Shown here piece after piece: positions 6,981 through 13,717 of a DNA stretch of 13,717 bases; positions within the stretch are counted from its first letter, which is position 1, and the number at the start of each line of letters is the position of its first letter. The stretch lies in assembly GCA_041623475.1 (NCBI GenBank), contig JBFJWU010000052.1, positions 1 through 13,717 on the forward strand. Reading direction: 5' to 3'. The notes below the pieces were generated by a model. It worked only from the letters and a program-made list of their open reading frames with translations. It did not search any database and had not been told where the DNA came from. This DNA comes from JBFJWU01 sp041623475 [NCBI: bacterium]. GTDB lineage: Bacteria; J088. The position numbers were made by a program, and so were the translations under genes.

Positions 6981-7045
6981 CCTGCCCACCGGGTTGCGAT
7001 TTCAGCGCCCCCTGCCATGCTGTAATGGTTTCGTAATAATTGCGC

Positions 7046-7051
7046 GAGGGA
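7046..7051 (+). promoter_or_regulatory. Shine-Dalgarno that fixes the GTG start of the phosphatase gene
   Basis: GAGGGA lies six bases before GTG 7058. The open frame reaches back to TTG 7040, but that start would put charged residues before the signal peptide and leave this ribosome site inside the gene. Confidence 0.65.
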
Positions 7052-7057
7052 CGATCC

Positions 7058-8308
7058 GTGAAATTTGATTTTGTCTGGTTATTACCTGCACTGGCCCTGG
7101 CCAGCGGCTGCCTGGATTCAGGCAACAACTGCAACCCCGTAACCGAACCGCTTCGCGGCCCCTGGTCGATCCCCCTGGGCGAAACTGTGTCCATCCGCTG
7201 GGAGGCCGAGGAAACCGGCGAGCCCCACGCCTGTGTCAAACTGACCCAGCCCGACGGCAGCACGTTGTCCGTCACAGCCCCGTCAACGATTCGCAAGGGC
7301 TCAACCGCGGCCCCGGACGCAGATGCCGGCGATTTCCGGCTGTACGAACTGCAGATCGATATTGCCGGTGGCGGCGACTGGTCGTGGAGTACCAGGACGG
7401 AAACCGGCACATTCGGCGGGTCATTTGCAATCCAGAAGCCCGACACCGCAATCGAAGTGGTCGTCATCGGCGATTCCAACGGCGCCAACCTGGTGTCCGG
7501 TGCCACATCCGATGCGCTGCCCGAAAACGGCATCACCTGGAACCTGCTGCAGGCCGAACTGGCCGCCGGTGTCCCGGACGTCCTGGTCCATACCGGCGAC
7601 ATTTCCTACCAGCTGAGCGTACCGCTGGATACCTGGGCCTTTTTCTTTGACAATTACCAGCCGATGCTGGGACAGGTCCTGTTTATGCCGGCCATCGGCA
7701 ACCACGAGTACGAATTCGCCCAGGAATTTGAACGCTACGTTGTGCCGTGGTTTTCCTTTGTTGGTGAGACCGTTATTCGCCACGGCGACACGCCGGATAC
7801 GATCCAGGCCATCCCCCACGTCCTGGCCGCAGATACCGGTCCGATGCGGATCATTACGGTCAACTCCAATCTGGATGAACTGACAGACGCCGAACTGGAC
7901 GAGATGTGGGGCGCGCTGGATTTCTGGCTGGCTGGTGCCGGGGACCGCTGGAAAACCGTTGTCTTTCACCACCCGATTTACACCCAGAGCCTGCACGCTC
8001 CGCACTTGGAGATGCGCGACAAGATGCTGGAACTGGATGCCAAACACGACATTCACCTGGTGCTCAATGGCCACAACCACGTCTATGAGCGTTACGAAAC
8101 GCCGGAACTGCACATGATCCTCAGCGGCGGCGGCGGCACGTTCCTGTATGGCCTGGACGTGAATGACCCGATCAGCGGCGTCACCCGTGTTGTTGCCGAG
8201 CGAGTGTTCCATACGACCCGCCTGACGGTGGATGCCACCCAGATCAAAATCACCGCCACGGACCTGGATGGCAATGTCATCGACGACGCCACCATCGATC
8301 GCCGCTAG
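7058..8308 (+). CDS. Purple-acid-phosphatase-like metallophosphoesterase lipoprotein
   Basis: 416 residues from GTG. The signal peptide ends in LALASGC, so Cys18 is the likely lipid anchor (position -3 is Ala rather than Leu), placing the enzyme on the outer face of a membrane. Residues about 25-130 form a beta-rich domain like the N-terminal domain of purple acid phosphatases. The catalytic domain has the ordered metal motifs VVIGDSN (D139), HTGDISY (D181, Y184), AIGNHE (N215, H216), VVFHHPIY (H304/H305) and LNGHNHVYER (H339, H341). The GDxxY form with its Tyr is characteristic of the purple acid phosphatase branch. It should hydrolyse phosphate esters with a dinuclear metal centre. A 77-base gap separates it from the START-like gene, with AT-rich stretches that may hold a promoter; the M28 gene follows after 14 bases. 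Confidence 0.88.
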   Translation: MKFDFVWLLPALALASGCLDSGNNCNPVTEPLRGPWSIPLGETVSIRWEAEETGEPHACVKLTQPDGSTLSVTAPSTIRKGSTAAPDADAGDFRLYELQIDIAGGGDWSWSTRTETGTFGGSFAIQKPDTAIEVVVIGDSNGANLVSGATSDALPENGITWNLLQAELAAGVPDVLVHTGDISYQLSVPLDTWAFFFDNYQPMLGQVLFMPAIGNHEYEFAQEFERYVVPWFSFVGETVIRHGDTPDTIQAIPHVLAADTGPMRIITVNSNLDELTDAELDEMWGALDFWLAGAGDRWKTVVFHHPIYTQSLHAPHLEMRDKMLELDAKHDIHLVLNGHNHVYERYETPELHMILSGGGGTFLYGLDVNDPISGVTRVVAERVFHTTRLTVDATQIKITATDLDGNVIDDATIDRR

Positions 8309-8311
8309 AAC

Positions 8312-8315
8312 AGGA
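8312..8315 (+). promoter_or_regulatory. Ribosome binding site of the M28 peptidase gene
   Basis: AGGA seven bases before ATG 8323, in the 14-base gap after the phosphatase stop. It supports this ATG as the start. Confidence 0.6.
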
Positions 8316-8322
8316 TCAGCAT

Positions 8323-9564
8323 ATGGCAGCTAAAAAAAAGATAGACGACGCAACATATGTCACCGACCTGGTCGGCCGGATCATCGACGAATGTCCCCGG
8401 CGACTGATCGGCAGCGACGACGAACGCCGCGCCCAGGAGATCCTGGCTGACGAATTCCGCCAGCGCGGCTTTGAGCCAGCGACCGAACCGTTCCAGTACA
8501 ACGAAAACCTCTACAAGGTCCTGGCCCTGCATTTTGGCCTGGGCGTCGCGGGCAGCGTGCTGTTTTTGTTTTCGCCGTTCCTGGCCCTTGCGGCCCACCT
8601 GCTGCCCGCCGTCTCGTACCTGCTGGATTCGACCAAGCAGGCATCGATCCTGCGCGAACTGTTTCCCAAGGTGTCGTCCCGGAATGTTGTCGTCAACGCC
8701 CCGGCCGAAACGGATCGCAAGCTGCGGGTGGTGTTGATCGCCCACGCCGATGCGGCCTATACCGGCTGGCTGTTTGATCCCAACGTGATCCGTCGTGGTG
8801 CCCACGGCAACTGGCCGCGTGCATTGCAGTTCTTGAACCGGCCAGTCTACCTGGCGACCATGAGCCTGTTCCTGCTGGCCGTGGTGGATGCCTTTGCCTG
8901 GCTGTCCGGTGGCCAGTGGTGCGTCCCGGCGCTGCTGCTGTACGCCGCCCTGACAATCCCGACACTGATCGGCTTTGTCGGCAATATGCAGATGGTGATC
9001 AACAACCAGGTTGTTCCGGGTGCGGCCGACAACCTGAGCGGCTGCGCCGGCCTGCTGCTGCTGGCCGATCGCCTGGACAAATACCGCAGCAAGGGTGTCG
9101 AACTGGTCTATGTCGTCAGCGGCGGTGAAGAGGCCGGATTGGGTGGCGCCTGGGCACTGCAGCAGTCACGGTCGGTCAGTTGGCGACCGGAAGACACGGT
9201 GGTCATCGCCTATGACACCGTATCCAACGGCGACCTGCGCTGGTACATCGATGGCGAAGTTGTCCGCACAACCCGCCCCGGCTGGCTGGACCACGCGCTG
9301 CTGTCAGCGGCGGCGCGCAAAAAGGCGTTTAACGATGTCTGTGGCCACGAAATCCAGTCCGGTGCCACCGACGCCGCACCGTTTATCTATGCCGGCTACC
9401 CGGGCATCGGCATCGGCTGCGTCGACCCTGACATTGGTGCGCCCCGTCACTATCACTGGCCAACCGATACCGTCGACAACATGGACGGCGACATGGTGGT
9501 CAAGTCAGCCGACTTTGTCGACGCCCTGGTTGGGGAACTGATCAAACGCCACCCGAATGGCTGA
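8323..9564 (+). CDS. Membrane-embedded M28-family zinc metallopeptidase
   Basis: 413 residues with no cleavable signal. All five M28 metal/catalytic positions are seen in order: H141-A-D143 in LIAHADA, D236 in GAADNLSGCAGL, E269-E270 in VSGGEEAGLGGA, D298 in IAYDTVSNGD and H378 in HYHWPTDT. The family cleaves N-terminal amino acids or dipeptides with two zinc ions. Unusually, hydrophobic segments interrupt the fold: one region at about 64-103 before the first metal motif, and another at about 174-220 between the HAD and ADN motifs, each long enough for two membrane passes. With an even number of passes the peptidase parts lie on one side, probably the cytoplasm given the basic start MAAKKKI. 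Its stop overlaps the acyl-CoA ligase start by eight bases. Confidence 0.88.
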   Translation: MAAKKKIDDATYVTDLVGRIIDECPRRLIGSDDERRAQEILADEFRQRGFEPATEPFQYNENLYKVLALHFGLGVAGSVLFLFSPFLALAAHLLPAVSYLLDSTKQASILRELFPKVSSRNVVVNAPAETDRKLRVVLIAHADAAYTGWLFDPNVIRRGAHGNWPRALQFLNRPVYLATMSLFLLAVVDAFAWLSGGQWCVPALLLYAALTIPTLIGFVGNMQMVINNQVVPGAADNLSGCAGLLLLADRLDKYRSKGVELVYVVSGGEEAGLGGAWALQQSRSVSWRPEDTVVIAYDTVSNGDLRWYIDGEVVRTTRPGWLDHALLSAAARKKAFNDVCGHEIQSGATDAAPFIYAGYPGIGIGCVDPDIGAPRHYHWPTDTVDNMDGDMVVKSADFVDALVGELIKRHPNG

Positions 9565-11086
9565 CGAGTTCGACCTCCAGGCGTTTCGCGACCAGTTCAC
9601 GATTGCGGGCCACGCCCGCAACCGTTCCGACCAGCCAGCGGTCATCAGCGACGACCGGCAACTGACCTATTCCCAGCTGTTCGAACGGACCAACCGCTTT
9701 GCGTCTGTGTTGACCGACCAACTGGGCCTGGTGCCCGGCGACCGAATTTGCACGATGTTGCGCAACCCGGTCCAGGCGTTCGAAATCGCCAACGGCGCGA
9801 CGCTCGCCGGCTGCAGCGCCATTCCGGTCAACAACCGCTTTAACGCCGAAGAACTGGGCTATATCGTCAATGACTCGGGCGCCCGGGTACTGGTGATCGA
9901 AGCCGAGTTTGCCGATGTTGTTGCCAACATGCCGGCCACGCCAGAACTGCAGGCCACCCTGGTCATCGGCGATGATGGCGGCAACTACGAACAGCACCTG
10001 GCCCAGGCCGATGCGACGCCCCGCGCGCCGGCCAGTGCGACGGTCACGTCGCTGCGGTACACATCAGACACCACCGGCCAGCCCAAAGCTGCGCGACGCG
10101 ATCTGGATTTAATCAACCAGGGCCGCTATATGCTGCGGTTTATGGAAGAGTTCGATTACCGCCCGGGCGATGTCCACCTGACCGCATGCCCGCTGCACCA
10201 TACCGCACCGCCGGTCTTTGCCGGGCTGGCCCTGTCGGCCGGTGGCACCGTGATCCTGATGCAGAAATTTGATGCCATCGGCTGGCTGGAGCGGGTCGAA
10301 CGCCACGGGGTGAACTCGGCGTTTGTCGTGCCGACGATCCTGCAGGCCATCGTTGACCTGCCCGACAGCGAACTGGCGCGTCGCGACCTCGGCAGCCTGC
10401 GCAGTGTCGTGGTCGCCGCTGCCCGCTGCCCGGCACCGCTGAAACATGCGATCTGCGAGCGCCTGGGCGATGTATTTTACGAATTCTATGGTTCGACCGA
10501 AGGCTCGGTCAATACAATCATGACACCCGATCAGTTCCGCCAGCGACCCGACAGCTGCGGCCGGGCCTTTCCGCTGAACGAGATCCGCGTCGTCGACGAG
10601 GACGGCAACGACTGCCCCGTTGGCACCGCCGGCGAGCTGTGGGTCAAAAACCCGTTCATCCTGGCGCGCTACGAGGGCGACCAGGCCAAGACCAGCCAGT
10701 CGATCCGCGAGGGCTACTATTGCAGCGGCGATATTGGCTATGTGGACGCAGACGGATACTACTTTATCGTCGACCGGATCAAGGACATGATCATCTCGGG
10801 CGGGGTCAATATCTATCCCGCCGAGATCGAGGCCGCCCTGCGCCAGCACCCCGGCGTCAAGGACGCCGCCGCCGTCGGCATCCCCGACGACTATTGGGGC
10901 GAGAAAGTCGTCGCATTTGTCGTGCCCACGGGCGACGGTGCCGTCAATGACGAACAGCTGCAGGCCCACTGCGCCCAGTACCTGGCCGACTACAAACGCC
11001 CCCGCCAGTACATCCTGCGCGATGACCTGCCGTACACCCCAGAGGGCAAACTGCGAAAACGGGACCTGCGGGACCTGCTGGATTAA
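9557..11086 (+). CDS. Acyl-CoA synthetase / AMP-dependent ligase with altered P-loop
   Basis: 509 residues, ANL superfamily: activates a carboxylic acid with ATP to an acyl-adenylate and transfers it to CoA. Motifs: P-loop YTSDTTGQPKA (168-178), acyl-pocket region CPLHHTAP (211-218), A5 YGSTEG (311-316), A7 SGDIGYVDADG (390-400), A8 hinge RIKDMIISGGVNIYPAEIE (407-425) and the A10 lysine K498 in PEGKLRKR. The P-loop normally reads TSGTTGxPKG; here the first Gly is Asp171 and the Gly after the Lys is Ala178, while all later motifs are intact. The acid substrate is unknown; length and motif form suit a medium/long-chain, aryl or bile-acid-like ligase. The ATG sits eight bases inside the M28 gene, so the two are co-translated. 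A 38-base gap follows. Confidence 0.92.
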   Translation: MADEFDLQAFRDQFTIAGHARNRSDQPAVISDDRQLTYSQLFERTNRFASVLTDQLGLVPGDRICTMLRNPVQAFEIANGATLAGCSAIPVNNRFNAEELGYIVNDSGARVLVIEAEFADVVANMPATPELQATLVIGDDGGNYEQHLAQADATPRAPASATVTSLRYTSDTTGQPKAARRDLDLINQGRYMLRFMEEFDYRPGDVHLTACPLHHTAPPVFAGLALSAGGTVILMQKFDAIGWLERVERHGVNSAFVVPTILQAIVDLPDSELARRDLGSLRSVVVAAARCPAPLKHAICERLGDVFYEFYGSTEGSVNTIMTPDQFRQRPDSCGRAFPLNEIRVVDEDGNDCPVGTAGELWVKNPFILARYEGDQAKTSQSIREGYYCSGDIGYVDADGYYFIVDRIKDMIISGGVNIYPAEIEAALRQHPGVKDAAAVGIPDDYWGEKVVAFVVPTGDGAVNDEQLQAHCAQYLADYKRPRQYILRDDLPYTPEGKLRKRDLRDLLD

Positions 11087-11124
11087 TTCCGGAAAATCGG
11101 CTGTAATCCGTTAAACTGACCGGC

Positions 11125-13098
11125 ATGAAAACAATGACACGATTGACCATACTGTTGGCCGCAATCGTCGCTGCGGCGTGTTCCAGCGGCTCGATTTCGG
11201 TTTCCGACCTGACGCCGGTTGCGACGCCAGGTATCACCCACCTGACCGTCGCCGACGCCGGCGGTGCCGGGGCCTACCCCACTGGTGGCTACCAGACCGA
11301 CCGGCCGCGGCTGGACCTGGGCGGCGACTGGCAGGCCGCCACCGACCCGACCGGTGACGGCAATGTGACCCTGTGGTCCGGTGCAGCCGCCGACGCGGTC
11401 GACTGGCAAACGGTCACGATCCCCGGCAGCATCAACCACCAGGTCGATGACTTGTTTTTCTATGCCGGTGATGTCTGGTACCGGACCACGTTCAATCTGG
11501 CCGGCGATGTCACGGCCATGCCGGTCAAACGACTGCGGTTCGAAGGCGTCTTTCGCTCGGCGCGGGTCTGGCTGAACGGATTTGAGGTCGGCGGCACGAA
11601 TATTCCTTATCTGCCGTTTGAGACGGACATATCCGAGTACCTGCAGGCTGGCAAAAACGAAGTCATTGTCCTGGTCAATAACCAGATCGGCATGGACACG
11701 CTGCCATCGGTGGCGCTGATCCAGGGCAGTCGCCTGGGCTGGTGGAAATACAACGGCATCCATCGGCCGGTCTATATCGAGGGCTCGGATACGGTCCGGG
11801 TCTTTCGTACCCACGCGACGACGATCGAACAACCCGGTGGCGGTTACGCCCTGCAGGTCGACGTCGGTGTCTGGAATACCGTCGATGCTGCCAGCCGCGT
11901 CATCACCATCGAATGGCGCGGCCAAAGCACGCAGATCGATACCAACCTGCCCAAGGGTGCCACCTTTTTCCGGGCGACGTTTGCCGGTGTCAAGGCCGGT
12001 GACCTGTGGTCGCCCGGCAACCCGCAACTCAGCGAACTGTCGGTGCACCTGGCCAGCCAGCGCAACGACCGGGTCAGCTGGATGATTGGCCCCCGCACGA
12101 TCACGACCAGTGGCCGCGACATCCTGCTGAACGGCGAGCCCTATTACATGCTGGGCATGAACCGGCACGAGGACCATCCCGATTCCGGCCCGACCGAGCC
12201 CGACCCCGTGGTCGATGCCGACCTGGAACGGCTGCGCGACCTGGGCGTCAACCACGTCCGCACCACCCATTACCCGGCACGCCAGGACACGTTTGCCAAG
12301 TTCGACGCCCAGGGCTATTCGTCCCAGGCCGAGATCCCGCTGTACCAGTCCCCGGCGACAATCATGAGCCGGCCCCGCGTCGCCAGCCTGGCCGCCCAGG
12401 CCCTGACAACCATGGTCCTGGCCAACTACAACCACCCGTCGATCCTGTTCTGGAGCGTCGGCAACGAAAACGAGCACTGGATCGACGAAGGCGCCGATGT
12501 GATCGAGGGCCTGCTGGCCAACCTGAAGACCCTGGATCCGTCGCGACCAACCGTCTATGTCAGCAATGTCATCCCGCTGCTGACCACCACAATCGAACGC
12601 GGCATCGGGGCAGCCGACGTCCTGGGCTATAACCAGTACTTTGGCTGGTTTTACGGCGATGTCGCCGACCTGGGTGATTTCCTGGACAAGATCCGCGACC
12701 TGTTCCCTGACAAACCGGTCGCCATCACCGAATGGGGTGCCGAGGCCAAGGGCGGCAAGTTCCTGGACGGACCGGTCCCGGACAGCGAGGATTCTGACGA
12801 TCATTCCCTGAGCGAGGATTTCCAGGCCCGTTATTACGAACAGGTCCTGGCCATTTACGCGTCCCGCGACGACCTGGTGGGCCAGATGCCCTGGGTCTTT
12901 GCCGACCACTTTGTCCACTGGAAACCGATCCCGGCCGTCGGCCTGAATTACGGCGCCGATTTCATCGAACCCTGGAAACAGATCTTTGGCATTTACACGT
13001 ACGACCGCCAGCCAAAGAAAGTTTTCAGCGTCCTGCGCGACGAATATCACAGATTGCCATCGGTCCTGGACGATCGCGGGATCAGCACCGGACGCTGA
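11125..13098 (+). CDS. Glycoside hydrolase family 2 lipoprotein (beta-glucuronidase/beta-galactosidase type)
   Basis: 657 residues. The signal peptide ends in IVAAAC with Cys19 followed by SSGS, a lipoprotein export signal. Domains: jelly-roll sugar-binding domain (about 60-230; WYRTTFNLAG, GVFRSARVWLNGFEVG, NGIHRPVYI), an Ig-like sandwich (about 235-330), then a TIM barrel from about 335. Barrel landmarks: LNGEPYYMLGMNRHEDHPDSG, VNHVRTTHYP, AEIPLYQ, the acid/base Glu448 in SVGNENE and the nucleophile Glu536 in ITEWGAEA. The spacing of 88 residues between the two Glu is close to that in E. coli beta-glucuronidase (413/504). It should remove a beta-linked sugar or uronic acid outside the cytoplasm by a retaining mechanism; the exact sugar is not readable. 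It stands without transporter or other glycan genes in the window. Confidence 0.92.
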   Translation: MKTMTRLTILLAAIVAAACSSGSISVSDLTPVATPGITHLTVADAGGAGAYPTGGYQTDRPRLDLGGDWQAATDPTGDGNVTLWSGAAADAVDWQTVTIPGSINHQVDDLFFYAGDVWYRTTFNLAGDVTAMPVKRLRFEGVFRSARVWLNGFEVGGTNIPYLPFETDISEYLQAGKNEVIVLVNNQIGMDTLPSVALIQGSRLGWWKYNGIHRPVYIEGSDTVRVFRTHATTIEQPGGGYALQVDVGVWNTVDAASRVITIEWRGQSTQIDTNLPKGATFFRATFAGVKAGDLWSPGNPQLSELSVHLASQRNDRVSWMIGPRTITTSGRDILLNGEPYYMLGMNRHEDHPDSGPTEPDPVVDADLERLRDLGVNHVRTTHYPARQDTFAKFDAQGYSSQAEIPLYQSPATIMSRPRVASLAAQALTTMVLANYNHPSILFWSVGNENEHWIDEGADVIEGLLANLKTLDPSRPTVYVSNVIPLLTTTIERGIGAADVLGYNQYFGWFYGDVADLGDFLDKIRDLFPDKPVAITEWGAEAKGGKFLDGPVPDSEDSDDHSLSEDFQARYYEQVLAIYASRDDLVGQMPWVFADHFVHWKPIPAVGLNYGADFIEPWKQIFGIYTYDRQPKKVFSVLRDEYHRLPSVLDDRGISTGR

Positions 13099-13118
13099 CC
13101 CGATCGCACAACCGACCC

Positions 13119-13154
13119 GTGGCCACCCATTGTTGGACCCAGACCAAAGGCCAC
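13119..13154 (+). promoter_or_regulatory. Inverted repeat overlapping the hydrolase ribosome site
   Basis: GTGGCC (13119-13124) and GGCCAC (13149-13154) are perfect complements separated by 24 bases. The right arm covers the end of the AAAGG ribosome site of the hydrolase gene. A folded mRNA could mask the site. GTGGCCAC at 13119-13126 is also a palindrome in itself. The stem is short and may be chance in GC-rich DNA. Confidence 0.2.
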
Positions 13155-13155
13155 C

Positions 13156-13717
13156 ATGCACAGCGAGTTGACTGAAATCCCCGGTTCCCGCGGCCACAGC
13201 CTGGCCGCGTCACTGGACCTGCCAAACTGCAAACCGGACGCCTGGGCGATCTTTGCCCATTGTTTTACCTGTTCCCGCAACAGCAACGCCGCGCGGGCCA
13301 TCGGCGAAGCCCTGACCAGTCACGGGATCGCGGTCATGCGCCTGGACTTTACCGGCATCGGTCGCAGCGGCGGCGAGTTGGGCGACGACGGCATCAGCGG
13401 CGACATCCAGGACATCATCGACGCCGCCAACTGGCTGGCCGACCATCACGACGCACCGGCGTTGCTGATCGGCCACAGCCTGGGCGGTGCCGCCGTCCTG
13501 CGCGCCGCCATGCAGCTGGACAGCGTCCGCGCCGTCGCCACTATCGGCGCGCCCGCCGATCCCCAACACGTCCTGGACTTGATCCCCGACAAAGACCAGA
13601 TCGAACAACAGGGCCAGGCCCAGGTCGATATCGCCGGCCGGCCGTTTACGATTACCAGACAGTTCCTGGACGATATGCGCAACCATCCGGTCGACCAGCT
13701 GGCCGACATGCGACGGC
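13156..13717 (+). CDS. Alpha/beta hydrolase, N-terminal part of an OsmC-fusion type protein (cut by window)
   Basis: 187 residues are visible and the frame is open to the right edge. The segment FAHCFTCSRN (33-42), VMRLDFTGIGRSGGELGD (60-77), LIGHSLGGAAVLRAA (104-118, nucleophile Ser108) and AVATIGAPADPQHV (126-139) is the signature of the hydrolase half of bifunctional alpha/beta-hydrolase/OsmC proteins of about 400 residues. The later AGRPFTITRQFLDDM (160-174) also fits. I therefore expect the Asp/His of the triad and probably an OsmC peroxidase-like domain beyond the window; a stand-alone hydrolase remains possible. No signal peptide, so cytoplasmic. ATG 13156 is preceded by AAAGG (13146-13150) at five bases. 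The gap to the GH2 gene is 57 bases. Confidence 0.88.
   Translation, partial: MHSELTEIPGSRGHSLAASLDLPNCKPDAWAIFAHCFTCSRNSNAARAIGEALTSHGIAVMRLDFTGIGRSGGELGDDGISGDIQDIIDAANWLADHHDAPALLIGHSLGGAAVLRAAMQLDSVRAVATIGAPADPQHVLDLIPDKDQIEQQGQAQVDIAGRPFTITRQFLDDMRNHPVDQLADMRR

Noticed and set aside
11083-13197. A 704-codon open frame on the minus strand across the GH2 gene
   Set aside because: It is the mirror of a high-GC gene with strong third-position bias. The product has no recognisable motif and is low in complexity, while the plus-strand GH2 has all its catalytic motifs.
1-13717. CRISPR arrays, insertion sequences, integrase or phage genes, long direct repeats
   Set aside because: Reading through both strands I found no regularly spaced repeats, no transposase-like or integrase-like protein, and no long duplicated segment apart from the weak protein-level similarity of the two LppM-like genes.

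Overview
The window is about 13.7 kb of GC-rich, gene-dense DNA from a Gram-negative bacterium. A lipid A deacylase (PagL type), several predicted lipoproteins and an outer-membrane-type signal peptide require a Gram-negative envelope. The gene content (EngB, PagL, a cytochrome P450 with an acyl-CoA ligase and a START-like protein, an OsmC-type alpha/beta hydrolase) fits an environmental member of Pseudomonadota, possibly gammaproteobacterial; this taxonomic placement is inference. The tRNA-Cys gene does not encode its CCA end. I see no insertion sequence, integrase, CRISPR array or phage gene, and no intergenic gap longer than about 80 bases apart from the stretch that holds the tRNA gene, so this looks like ordinary chromosome.

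Left part, minus strand (1-1769): a fold-type I PLP aminotransferase followed after 7 bases by engB/ysxC, a ribosome-assembly GTPase that runs off the left edge. A short divergent control region (about 1770-1805) separates this pair from the plus-strand genes; everything else is on the plus strand.

1806-3749: an envelope cluster of two membrane-anchored proteins that look like divergent copies of one LppM-like (DUF3153) domain, then a PagL-type lipid A 3-O-deacylase that overlaps the second one. 3780-3893: extended -10 promoter and tRNA-Cys(GCA).

3951-6980: a tightly packed set in which stops and starts overlap or lie within 5 bases: nitrilase-superfamily amidase, small cytochrome b5-like protein, cytochrome P450, exported START-like protein. 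The adjacency of a b5-like domain to a P450 suggests a redox pair working on a hydrophobic substrate (inference).

7058-11086: a purple-acid-phosphatase-like lipoprotein, a membrane-embedded M28 metallopeptidase, and an acyl-CoA ligase whose start overlaps the peptidase stop. The ligase has an Asp in place of a conserved P-loop Gly. 11125-13098: a lipoprotein glycoside hydrolase of family 2 (beta-glucuronidase/beta-galactosidase type). 13156 to the right edge: an alpha/beta hydrolase of the kind normally fused to an OsmC domain, cut by the window end.

No clear new defence or mobile system is visible. The items most worth a second look are the b5/P450/START operon, the ligase P-loop substitution, the tandem LppM-like proteins next to PagL, and the M28 peptidase with inserted membrane hairpins.
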